The position numbers and the translations under genes are program-made. A DNA stretch of 64,000 nucleotides from Hemicordylus capensis (Eukaryota > Chordata > Lepidosauria > Squamata > Cordylidae): assembly GCF_027244095.1 (NCBI RefSeq), contig NC_069662.1:10938501-11002500 (forward strand), read 5' to 3'. A model generated the notes under the pieces. The model saw nothing but the letters and a program-made list of their open reading frames with translations, did no database searches and had not been told where the DNA came from. Below are positions 42,178 through 54,483 of this stretch, piece after piece (position 1 is the stretch's first letter; each line of letters begins with the position of its first letter).

Positions 42178-45100
42178 CTGTAAAGGAATATGTCATTCTA
42201 TATATGTTTCAGTGGAATGTACAGTGCAAAGAAATAATAAAATCTGAGCAGTATAAAGTCACCTACTGGAACTGTTAGTTTTGAACCTGATGTTCCCCAT
42301 TTCCTCATGGAAACATTTTGACAAGAAGTAGCCCAGATCCCATGACCAAAATCAGCAAGAGAAGCTCAGTCCTATCAAGTACGGTGGCTTCTAGGCTTGG
42401 GTGTACTAAAGGTAAAGGTAAAGTGTGCTGTCGTGTCGGTGTTGACTCCTGGAGACCACAGAGGTTTTCTACCTTCTATATTCTCTGAAATTTGTTTTAA
42501 GGAGAATATGGGAGGAGGAACTCTGCCTAGTTTTAGGAGAGAAAAAACCCCATTCACTCTCATTGGGTATTTTTTCTTCATTAGGCACCTCATGTATCGA
42601 CTTCCAAACTTGGCTCCCCACCTCACCCCACCATGCCCTTCATTCAGGAAGAAAAATGAAGAACAACAAGCAATGGTGGCCCACTTCATTGAAATGGTGC
42701 AATGGTGGCCCACTGCACTGAAAAACTTGAGAATTCATGGATTGTTGCTTAAGTCAAAAACAATGCTAGCAAGCTCAGATGTCTTCTTGTGCATAACACA
42801 AACACCTCAAAAGTCTTGTCTTTCATATCAAATTGTTGGCACTATGTTTGTTTGAAAAGACTGGAGATTTAACCAACTAGGCGTTTCCACGTACCTCATT
42901 CAGCAGCTGGGTGCAACTGCTGAACTGGATGGAGCTATGATGATCACTGTCAGCCCCTCTGTTTCATAGTTGCTTCCCTCACAAAGACAATGTAGTCTTA
43001 TATAGATTTTGTTGGAAGTGAAGGACTCTGTGCTGTCTCTTGTCTCAATGACAGAGTGAGTGATTAGTGAGTCAGAGGGCTAGAGGGGTCAAGACATTGG
43101 TCATTCCTCCTCTCTACTGCTCTGACACTATCCCTTTGAGATGTAGATTGCTGTTCTCAAGGACTTCCTGCCTGCCTGCCTGCCTCCCTCCCTTCCTTCT
43201 CTCTAACACCTGCCTCTCTCTGCACCATGTGTGCACAGAGATGCAGACAGCATCTGTCTGCATCCAGCTAGCTAGCTAGATTAGAGATTCTGTCTCTCCA
43301 CTTTACTCTCTAGAATGGAGTTCTCCAATAAAGACTCCTTATATTGATTTGAAACTATGAACTGGCTCCACGTTTCCTTTACTCTTAGCATACATGCATG
43401 CCTGGGCAGACTCTGCTGTGTTTTGCCTCTGCGCACACTGCTGTGGAGAATTCCCAACAGATTTTACTAAGAGTTTGTTGAGAAACAACTCTGTTTTCTC
43501 CTTCTTCTGTCTCTCCCTTTTGCTTTCTGATTCCACCGCTCACACTCTCTACAGAATCCCCACTGGGGAAAACTTCTAAACAAGAACACATAAAATATAC
43601 AGGATAGAATATAGTATAGTGTCTCCCCCGCAGACCCAATCAGAAAATGGGCATGTGCACAGCTCTTGAAACTGGGAGGATGTTTATCCTATCCAGTTCT
43701 CCACTGTATGAATTAGCCTCTTGTGTATTTCCAGCTTCATGGCTGAGAAAGGGATCTGGACTCAAGTTCTTTTCCCACCACTCCTATTCTTCCAGTAATC
43801 CAACAACTACACCATTCTTCTCACTCCTACACATAGATGAAGGTGTGGATCTGAAGTCCATGGACATGCTGAGGAACTCTGATTATGCTGAAAATTAATG
43901 GACAAGATACATGCAAGCAATTCTCCTTGGTGTTTGCTACCCCTCAAAGGAAGGAAGGAAGTTCAAAAAACTCAGGGGGTAGGAAATACTTTTATAAAGA
44001 TTTTGTCTTCTCTCCAGGGATAGGACAAACTGGAAGCTCTTACTACCTTCATTGATGTAATTTTCTTTTTCTTCATTCTGTGAAGCTGCTTTATCAGAGG
44101 GCAAAAGTGTGGTGTAGTGGTTAGAGTGCTGGACTAGGACCGGGGAGACCTGAGTTCAAATCCCCATTCAGCAATGATACTTGCTGGGTGACTCTGGGCC
44201 AGTCATTTCTCTCTCAGCCTAACCTACTTCACAGGGTTGTTGTGAGGAGAAACTTAAGTATGCAGTACACTGCTGTGGTCTCCTTGAAGGAAGAGTGGGA
44301 TATAAAATGTAAAATAAATAAAATAAAAAACATTTTTGGTTGTATATGACTAATTTCTTACCAGAGAACATCAGCACTGAATTGTCAACAACATTTTATG
44401 TAATGGAGAGATAAATGCCTAAACACTCTGACATGGATGTTTTGGACCATAGACAATTTATTTGATGGGTCTGATACATGACATTTCTTACCTTTCTGGC
44501 TTGAGATTTTCCCCTCTGAGCATGGAAGGCATTCATAGCAGCAAAATGGCTTCCCTTCCACCTTTGTCCTACTATAACCAGGATGGCAATGATCATTGCA
44601 CACAGAAAGGGGCCATACCTGTCCATACATGAAAGAGGGCAATGTTTTCTCTTTGGGGAGTTAAGTTTGCACTGCAAATGTTCATAACCCGGCTCTCTGT
44701 CCTTACCTCTGCATTGTTTGTGCATGAGTTCCAAATAGGTTAGATGTGGGTTAGGATACTGAGGCCATTCACACAATCAAAAACTGTGTTCTGCCCGGGT
44801 TTGGGAGCTGTGTGTGCTCCCAATTTTTGGTTGTGTGGAAACAAGGTGAAAGGAAAAGCTACCCACTCCAGCGCGCCTGTGCCTCACAGTTTGCAAGGAC
44901 CTCTGGGCCAGACAGGCCTGCCAATGCAAACTACACACTGTGTGCAGTAACTACCAATGCAAACTACAGTAATTTGGGGTAGTGGGAGCCACCACTCTAT
45001 CTTGGCATATTTATGCAGAATAAAAACAGAATGATGGAGCCAGACAGAGGAGATGAAGCCTTCTGCCAGAGTGTCATGGAAGTCTCCACTCAGTCAGTGA

Positions 45101-46983
45101 AGTAAAGGTAGGAGACATACTAGAGGCAGAGAAAGCAAAGAAAAACATTAAGAAGCAAGAGAGAAAACAATACTACAACTTGTGTTGGCGGGGCGGGGGG
45201 AGAATTATTAGAGTGGTGCTCCACCTACTCCGAGTTAACAGTCTTTACTGCCTGAAGGCCACAGAATACTTTGAAGTCGTTGCTCCAAAGAGGATTCCCC
45301 TTTAACAGTAAAGGGGGTGTCGGGGAGGCTTCCCCTTTACCAGTAATCTTCACAGGATTCCCCTTTACTAGTAGATCTCCAAGCTGATTTGGTTTTAACT
45401 GGGCCCAGTTTAATTGGAACTTGGACCAGCCAAGACTGGTCTGGTTCAACCCCAAACCTGTTGAGCCAAGCCGGTTTGATGTCGAACCCGGATTACACAC
45501 CCCCAATTGCCTGTTGAGTTTGGGTCTAGGAATGGTTTCTGGATGACTACATCTATATCTAGAACCTCAGGTTTTCATCCAGTGTCTTATCAACTGGAAC
45601 ATGAGAAATGACAGCTAGTCACAGTGGCCCACATATTGAGCAGCATAACAAGGGCATTTCTGCACCATCGGCACTGCTGTGGGCCCCTAAAGAATTGACT
45701 TTACAACTTTTTGCTGTTGTAACTAAGAAATTGTGTTCATTTACATAAGAACATAAGAGCAGCCCTGCTGAATTAGGCCCAAGGCCTATCTAGTCCAGCA
45801 TCCTGTTTCCTACAATGGCCCACCAGATGCCTCTGAGAAGCCCACAAGCAAGAGGTGAGGGCAGACCCTCTCTCAAGTTGTTGCTCCCCTGCATCTGGTA
45901 TTCAGGTGCATCTTGCCTCTGAGGCCTTAAGTCACCGACAGCCCTCAGTACCCATTGGCTATCCTATCCTCCATGAATTTGTCTAAGCCCCCTTTAAAGC
46001 CATCCAAGCTCATGGTCATCACCATCTCATCCCGTGGCAGAGAATTCAATAGATTAATTATGCACTGTGTGAAAAAGTACTTTCTGCTTAGAAGTAACTT
46101 ACAGTGTATATGTGGGAATTACTCTCTAGTAAGTTTGCTTAGGATTACAGCTGTAGTGGCCAATGTTCTGTAAAGTTAATTCCTTTAAAAGTTGTGCCAG
46201 GGGGAGATTTGGAACAGGAAACCATGGTTTCAATGACTGCCATATAACTGATGGATATTTGTTATGGAACTATTTCAAGCCCTATACATAGTGCAATTTC
46301 ACATGTCCGCAGGTGTCTTTATGAATGTATTTCTTTTTGTGTGAATGGCTATACATCTGTGCATTTTTAAAGTGAACATATTGATAGGAAGTGTACAAGT
46401 GTATGTGCATTGGACATGATGTGTGAATACTTGCAGGTGTATACATGGTACACACATTGGACATGATATGACTATGGCTATAGTGTATGCACAGTGAAGC
46501 AGTTTTTAAAAAACATTGTGTTAATGAATGAAGATATCTTCAAATATGCACAGATCATACCTGGTTAAATCTTCTGGGCCATTGAATGGCATCCTCATGA
46601 ATGGCCAACACCTGGCCTGGGGGAGCCTCCGGATCTATCTTTCCAACTCTGACCCTAAGAAAGGAGTGGTTTGGGAATGTGACCCAGTTGATAATATCCA
46701 ATCCAATTACTAATTCCACATTTTCATCAAAGGAAATCATTTCCCCAGCACTGTTGTTAAATGATACACTTCTCAGAAAATGATGGAGCTGTATTGGGAG
46801 TGGGGGGAAAGAACAGGATGTACAGAAAAATGAAAAAAAAATACAAGGGGAGTGGTTAGTGGTCATATAAGATAAGTTCTGCTGCCCTAAAACAGTAGTT
46901 CCAAAAAGAAGGAAGCACTTACAACTGCTATCACCACCACCACCACCACCACTACTATTAGTCCTATCTAGTCTTGGTTAAAT

Positions 46984-47034
<51 letters not shown>

Positions 47035-50000
47035 TTATATTTGTACACTGCCCCAAACTTCCATCTCTGCTGGTAGCACACTGGATTTAATATCTTGCTT
47101 GGATCAGGGGTGTGTTCCATGGGTGGGGTCTCATGTAATTTCCCCATTGTCATGGACAGACCACTTCCTGGTTAAAGCTGGTCTCGCAGTCATGTCTGAC
47201 GACTGCAGGGGTGGCTGACTTATCATTATTTATTTGATTTATTTGATTTTTATACCGCCCTTCCAAAATGGCTCAGGGTGGTTTACAATTAAAACAAACC
47301 ATTAAAACAGTAAAACAAAAATATAAAAAAACACAATATAACAACAATTAACAATTTAAAAACATTTTAAAACAACAATTAAACAGTCACAGTAATTAAA
47401 AACCCTGAAACCGGGTTAAAATATTAAAACCGATTTAAAAACCCTGAAAAGCCAGGCCAAACAGATAGGTTTTAAAGGCTCTCTTCAAAGCTAATAGAGA
47501 ATTCAAATTACGGATTTCCGCAGGGAGCGCATTATTAGAATGGTCGACCCGAGAAGTCTGTTGTATCCAGTAGAATAGCAAAGGGCCTTGAAGGGTTCTG
47601 GATTCTGTCAATGATTCTGCCAATGCCTTGGTTGATACCTAGAACAGGGAACTTACCAGTGCAGTAGACACAATCACTCCTAAGTGTCCTCTCCGACCTG
47701 CTTCAAAATGGAGGAGCTCATCTTGGATAAGACATTTGAAGGTCTATGCTGTGACAATACATGCAGCAAGGAAGCAATTTTATTCTGTGTGTAGTGCGCC
47801 AGCAAGTTATCATCCAGCAGAGCTGTTCCAGATTGTTAGGAGTTTAACTCATGGGCATAGCATCCATTTGACAATGGGGGACAAATGTCCCATGGCCAGG
47901 AGGGTCAGAGGGCCCACAAGGTTGCTCACTGAACAGTAAGTTCAAGAGACAGGGCGGGGAAGACTTGGGGGGTAAGGTTGCCTCACCCCCTTGCATCTGA
48001 ATCAGATAGAGGGGGCATGGCTTGGTGCTCAGGGGCATGAGTGTGAATCACGCGCGAGAGGAGTCCCCCTGGCTAAACTTTGTCTCCCAGCCACCAGGAA
48101 CCTTACTATGCCCCTGGTTTAACTCAAGCCGCTTCTGCTTCCAATCTTTTTCTGGAAACAGAATGTGTCTCACTGTAACACATTCAATGCAATGTGACTC
48201 TGCTGGTTCTCTGGGATCTCTCAGTGGCTTTTGATACCATCAATCATGGTATCATTCTGGATTGCCTGAGGGAGTTGAGGATAGGAGGCATTGTTTTACA
48301 GTGTTTCCACTCCTGTGTCTCAGGTGGATTTCAGGTGTGTCATGGCTCAGACTTCTGACTCAGAAGAGTCAGAGCAGCAACGGGAGGATTTGCCTGCTAG
48401 TGAGGGCTCACAGGCACAGCAACAGGATTTGGCAGGGAGACCAGACTCTGGAGCTCAGAATTTGGAGCAGCTGCCAGACATTATTTCTGAGGAGGAGGAG
48501 GCTGGGATTTCACCTGTCTCAAGAAGACGTCTCAAGAGGGAAGCTCAGTGGGAGTCACGCAGGTCCAGGAGATCACAAGAGAGGAAGCAGAAGTGATGAC
48601 TCAGGGAAGCCTGATTGGCTGCTGGTTCTCTTGAGCCATATATATTAGGGATGTGCACAAAACCAGTTCACCCGGTTTGGTACAGATCCGAACCGGGTCC
48701 GAACCAGGAGGGGGTGGTTCGGTTTTGGTTTTGTCCGAACCACCCCCTGGTTCGGTTCAGATCTGAACAGGTTTAGACCGGTTCAGACTGGATCAGATCG
48801 GTTCAGACACCTGAATATTGGTAGGATGGTAGCTGGCACCCAGGGGTACCTGTCACCCAAACCCCAAAGCAATCGGACACTCGTACGATTTTGTATGAAT
48901 TTTTGAAAATTATTTTTATTTTTTCTCATAGGATATAATGGGACTCCAACCAGGCCATTATTCCTTATTGTGGAGCACCCATGGGTGACAACAACCATGC
49001 AAACCCTGAAGCAATCAGACACCCCTATGATTTTTTATGAATATTTGAAATATTTTTAATTATTTTTCCCATTGAGTATAATGGGACATGAACCAGTCCA
49101 TATCCCCTATTGTGGAGCACCTAGGAGCACAAAAGCAGGGTGGGTGGTAGACAGGCAGGGGTGCCTGCCACCCAAAAAATCTCAAGGCAATTGGACACTC
49201 CTCTGATTATTGGTGAATTGTTAAAGTATTTTTGAATTCCTCATAGAGAATAATTAGGATTGCAGCAAATGTATAGCTTCACGTCGGGGGGAAAGGGGTG
49301 TCGTAGAGTGGAGTGTGGTGGGTGGTAGTTCCTAGGGTGGGCAAGGAAGCTATCAGAATTATTTGAAAGGATTTGGGCAGAGGGATGATTTTTAAAGTTT
49401 ACGCGTCTTTATGGTTTTCCCCCATTAGGTATAATGAAGGGTGTATCGCTTCACGTTGGGGGGAAAGGGGTGGCCTAGAGCATTGTGGGGTTGGTGGTAG
49501 TGCCGGGTAGGGGCAGGGAAGCTACCTGAATTTTTTCAAAGGATTGGGGCAGAGGGCTGATTTTTGGTTAATTGTTGAAGTTTACGCGTCTTTAAGGTTT
49601 TTCCTCATAATAAGTTATAATGGAGCTTTCAGCAGCCCCATAAGTGCACATGGGGGGTGCTGGGGTGGCCCAGAGCGAGTGGTGGTGTAGTGCACATAGG
49701 GTGCCAACCACCCCCATCGGTTTCTAACCCATGGGGTACAGGGTTCTGTTGTTTCTGAGGTATTGAGTGTGGATTCTATGATAGCATATTAGAGTGGATT
49801 CATGGTGTCTCGTTGAAAATCTCATTTGCTATCATAGAATCCACAGAAGAAGTAATATTGGGAGGCCAGCCGGTCATTACAGGGGAAGGGGAATCAGAAA
49901 ACTAAAGCTGTTTCCCTTTCTGGCTGCCCTGCCAGCTATTTGACCTCGGGAAGCAGTGCCCTCAGAACCTCACCTTGATCCTTTGTAATGTCCGGTTGGT

Positions 50001-53000
50001 CCAGAACAAATCAGAAACCATTTATGATTTGATTCTGGATGCAGGAGCCGACCTGGTTCGTATTAGGGAGACCAGGCTGGGGGAGACCAGTGGCCCGGTT
50101 TGGTCCCAGCTTCTCCCTCCAAGGTACTCTGTTGAGGAGTGGGTGAAGAGCGGGGGTGTGGAGTGGCTGTGGTCTATAAGAATAACATCTCCCTTACCAG
50201 GATCTTTGTTGAGGCTCTAGACAAGTGTGCTGCATTAATAATGAACAGAGGAAAAATAACAAAAACAGAAGGAATAGAACTGCCCAATGGAAGCAAGATC
50301 AAGAACCTGGAAGAGAAAGAACATTACAAATACCTGGGCATTCTCCAGGCTGATAACACTGCACATGCTGAAGTTAAAAGAAAAATTGGAAGTGAACACA
50401 TCAGGAGAGTTAGAAAAATCCTCAAGTCCAAACTCAATGGCGGGAACACCATACAAGCCATAAACACCTGGGCTATACCTGTTATCAGATACACTGCAGG
50501 GATAATAGACTGGACCCAGGCAGAGCTAGAGACGCTGGATCGTAAGACCAGGAAAATAATGACCATCAATCATCCTCTGCACCCCCGCAGTGATGTAGAT
50601 AGCCTATACCTCCCTCGCAGCTCAGGTGGAAGAGGAATGCTGCAAGTCCATCAAACAGTAGAGGAGGAGAAAAGAGGCCTTGAAGAATATATCAAGGACA
50701 GTGAAGAAGATGCACTTCAAATGGTCAATAACGCGAAACTATTCAACACCAATGAAACAAAGCAGGCCTACAAGAAAGAACAAGTCAAGAACCGAGCAGA
50801 AAAATTGAAAAATAAGCCACTGCATGGTCAATATTTGCACAATATAAGTGGAAAATCAGACATCACCAAGACCTGGCAATGGCTTAAGAATGGCAACTTG
50901 AAGAAAGAAACAGAGGGTTTAATACTGGCTGCACAAGAACAGGCACTAAGAACAAATGCAATAAGAGCAAAAGTAGAAAAATCCACAACAAACAGCACGT
51001 GCCGCCTTTGTAAAGAAGCAGATGAAAGAGTGGACCACCTAATCTGCTGTTGTAAAAAGATTGCACAGACTGACTACAAACAAAGGCATGACAAAGTAGC
51101 AGGGAAGATACACTGGAACATCTGCAAAAAATACAAGCTACCTGTAGCCAAAAATTGGTGGGACCATAAAATTGAAAAAGTTGTCAAAAATGAAGATGTA
51201 AAAATATTATGGGACTTCCGACTACAAACAGACAAACATCTGCCACACAATACACCAAATATAACTGTAGTCGAGAAGAAAGAAAAACAAGTTAAAATAA
51301 TTGACATAGCAATACCAGGGGATAGCAGAATAGAAGAAAAAGAAATAGAAAAATCACCAAATACAAAGATCTACAAATTGAAATTGCCCCCGTCTTCCTT
51401 ATGTTTCTGCTTAGATGGTGCATGAGCCCTTTGGGACAGGAACTGACTTCTCATTCCTTTTGCAGTGATAGAGCAAGAACAACTGGACAACTGCAACTCT
51501 CTCTCTCTGCTTATAATCATGGGAAGGGAGTAAAAAAGCCTGACATGCATTGGAATGGGTGAGAAAAGGAGGATATTACAGGATGGGCAAGAAGAGGTGA
51601 GACTGGTCCACCTCAGACAGTAGACAAGAATAGAGAATATATGAGCATGACTATCCCACACCATCCTCCATTAAAAAGCAAGCCCCCAAAAAGCCCCCGC
51701 CAGAAGGCTGAAATGAGCCTCCCGACACTGGGGGTCTCATCCTGGAACTTCCAGGGGCCGCATGGCCCCCGATCCCCACAATGCCTGCCGGCTCCATGAC
51801 AGAGCTGGCAGTCATGTGGGTGGCTGATCTGGCTGCCCAGGGCTTTCCTTCCAATCGTCTGCAGGGAGAGTGGGCTAAGCCCACTCTCCCCGCAAATCCG
51901 GCTACAGTGATTCTCACTGATCGTGAGACTCGCCTCACTGTGTTTCTATCATCCAAATTTCTCTTCTGTACCCCTAAACCCTAAAATAAACCTGATTCTG
52001 CTTCTGAACATCAACTCTCTATCACTCATTCCCAAGACCGAAGCTTTTGCACAAATTTAGTCTGAAATGAGCTCCTCCATCTAAACTCGCTAGTTTCCCA
52101 AACAACCCCCAAAGTACTCAGGGATATTTCCAAATTCCCTGGGAGCAAAATCATTGACATGGGTCTCACCCTGCTGCCTCAGGTTGAGGATATGGCCAGA
52201 AAACCCTTTTACCAGCTGCAATTGATTTGACAGTTCCACCCGTTACTTGAGGAGCATGACCAGAAAACAGTGGTACAACAGCTGGTAACCTGGTTGGAAT
52301 ATTGCAATGAGCTGTATGTAGGGCTGCCTTTGTATGTAGTTCAGAAACTTCATTTAGTCCATATGACAGCCAAATTGTTCTCTGGGTATCCTGGAGAGAC
52401 CACACTATTCCTGTTCTTAAACAGTTGCACTGGCTACTGAAATGTTTCCGGACAAAGTACAAATTGCTGGTTATTACCTTTAAAGCCCTGAATAGCTTAA
52501 GTCCAGGTTACCTGAGAGGGCACTTTTCTCTACAAGATCCCTAACTTCTCAATTGTCACCCCTAGGTTGTAGAACTCACTCCCCATGGACATGAGAGAAT
52601 TATCTTCCTTGGAGGACTTCAAGACAGTCTCAAAGACCATCTTTTTAGTCTGGCTTTTAATGATATCAAGTTTTAATTTTAATCTGGTTAAAAAAAAATC
52701 TAATAGTTTTCTTATGTGTTTTTTTTTTTAATTTAATGTAAACCACCATGAGCCACTTTAGGAAGGGTGGTATATAAATTGAATAAATAAAATAAAACGG
52801 AAGAGGAAACCTTAAAACAATTTTAAACAACAAGTCTAGTGAAAAAGCTTGGGTGAATAAATGTGCCTTTAGAGTCTTTTTAAAAGTTGTCAGAGATGTG
52901 GAGGCTCTTATTTCAGCAGGGAGCGCATTCCAGAATCTTGGGACAGCAACAGAGAAGGCTCATCCCTGTGTAGTCACCAGGCGGCAACTGCCGATGAACC

Positions 53001-54440
53001 TCTCCAGATGCTCTCAAATGGCCATGGGGCTCATAGTGAAGAAGATACTGAAGCTATTCTGACAAGCAGCAGGGATCATCCCGGACTGGTTCCTGCTGCT
53101 TGTGTGCTGCAATGAGAGCCACACGGCTCTTGGCAGCAAACCTCTATAAATGCCCCCACCCTTCAATGAGGTTAGTGGAGAAGCACACCACTTACTCTGT
53201 TTTTTCGAGCATGAGTCGCCATGGCGTGGCTCCGCGCCATGGCGACTCACGAGGAGACCCCCGCCCAGGAGGCTCCAACAAGCCTCCCAGGCTCAGGGGT
53301 CTCCCCAGAATGTCCCACACATTCTCATGGGGCATTCTGGGACGTCCGGGGGCTGGGCGGCCCCTGATCCCCACTTCCCCAACCGGCTCCATGATGGATC
53401 CGGTAACTGTGTGGGTGGCTGATCCCGCTCTCCACACTGCTCATGTGGAGAGTCACGTTCTCTTAACTACACTGGGCCTAAGCAGTTTAGGTTATAGCCA
53501 GCATCTTGCATTTTGCCAGAAACCAAATGGTAACCAGGGTAGTTCTTTAATAGAGAAGTAATATGGTTTCTCTTCTAGATGACTCAGAGACCAGCCTGGC
53601 TGCCGCATTCTGTACCAGCTGCAGTTTTTGGACTACCTATAAAGGCGGCCGCACATAGAGTGCATTTGAATAGTCAAGTCTGGAGGTAACCAGCATATGT
53701 ACTTCTGTTCTGAGGTCATTTATCTCAAGAAACAGACACAGCTGGAATGTCAGCCAAAGCTGATAGAAAGCACCTTTGGCCACCTCCGCAACCTGAGACA
53801 CCAGGGAGAGGTTTGGATTCAGAAGTACTCCCAGACTTCATACCTGTTCCATCTGGGGAAATGTGACCCTATCCAGAACTAGGAGATCAAAATTATTTCC
53901 TGAGTTTCAATGCCACACAATAAGTACCTATGTCTTATTTGGATTCAGGCTTACTTAGTTCTCCCTGATCATTATCACTGCCTCCAGGCAGTCATTTGGG
54001 GAGGTTCTGCCTTCTCTTAGTTCTGTTGGATAAGGTTGGTTAATTGCAGCGATCTTACCAGGATACCCTGGAAATTCAGAGTTCTCACAACATGCTTCAC
54101 AGGAAAAGCACGGGGCTTGTTGATCACAGTTAACTCCTTAACCATGAATGTTCTCCTCATTAGAACACAGCCTAGATCGTGGCTGCTTTCCTATGCAAGG
54201 TTACAGCACACTTGCTCAAGGTAATTGTACAAATGGAGTTGCAGACTGGGAGAGCCGTTGGAAATAATGGCAGCACCATTGCACCACTCTGTTTGCACAA
54301 TTTTTCCACCTGCACAAGACCGAGTAAACACAATGCTGCAATGCAAACATAAGGTCCTGCAGTATGTCAGCCAATCTGAAAAAATATAAGACAATGAAAG
54401 GTAGATTATTCAGTTCCCTAATATAAGCAGTCCCATGTGA

Positions 54441-54483
<43 letters not shown>

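Noticed and set aside
42397-42855. 152-codon plus-strand ORF
   Set aside because: It runs over a SINE scrap and ancestral intron 5; antisense to gene C with no domain.
44106-44180. Possible tRNA gene
   Set aside because: Box A and B are present, but the rest does not fold as a tRNA and continues into a Sauria SINE body and tail.
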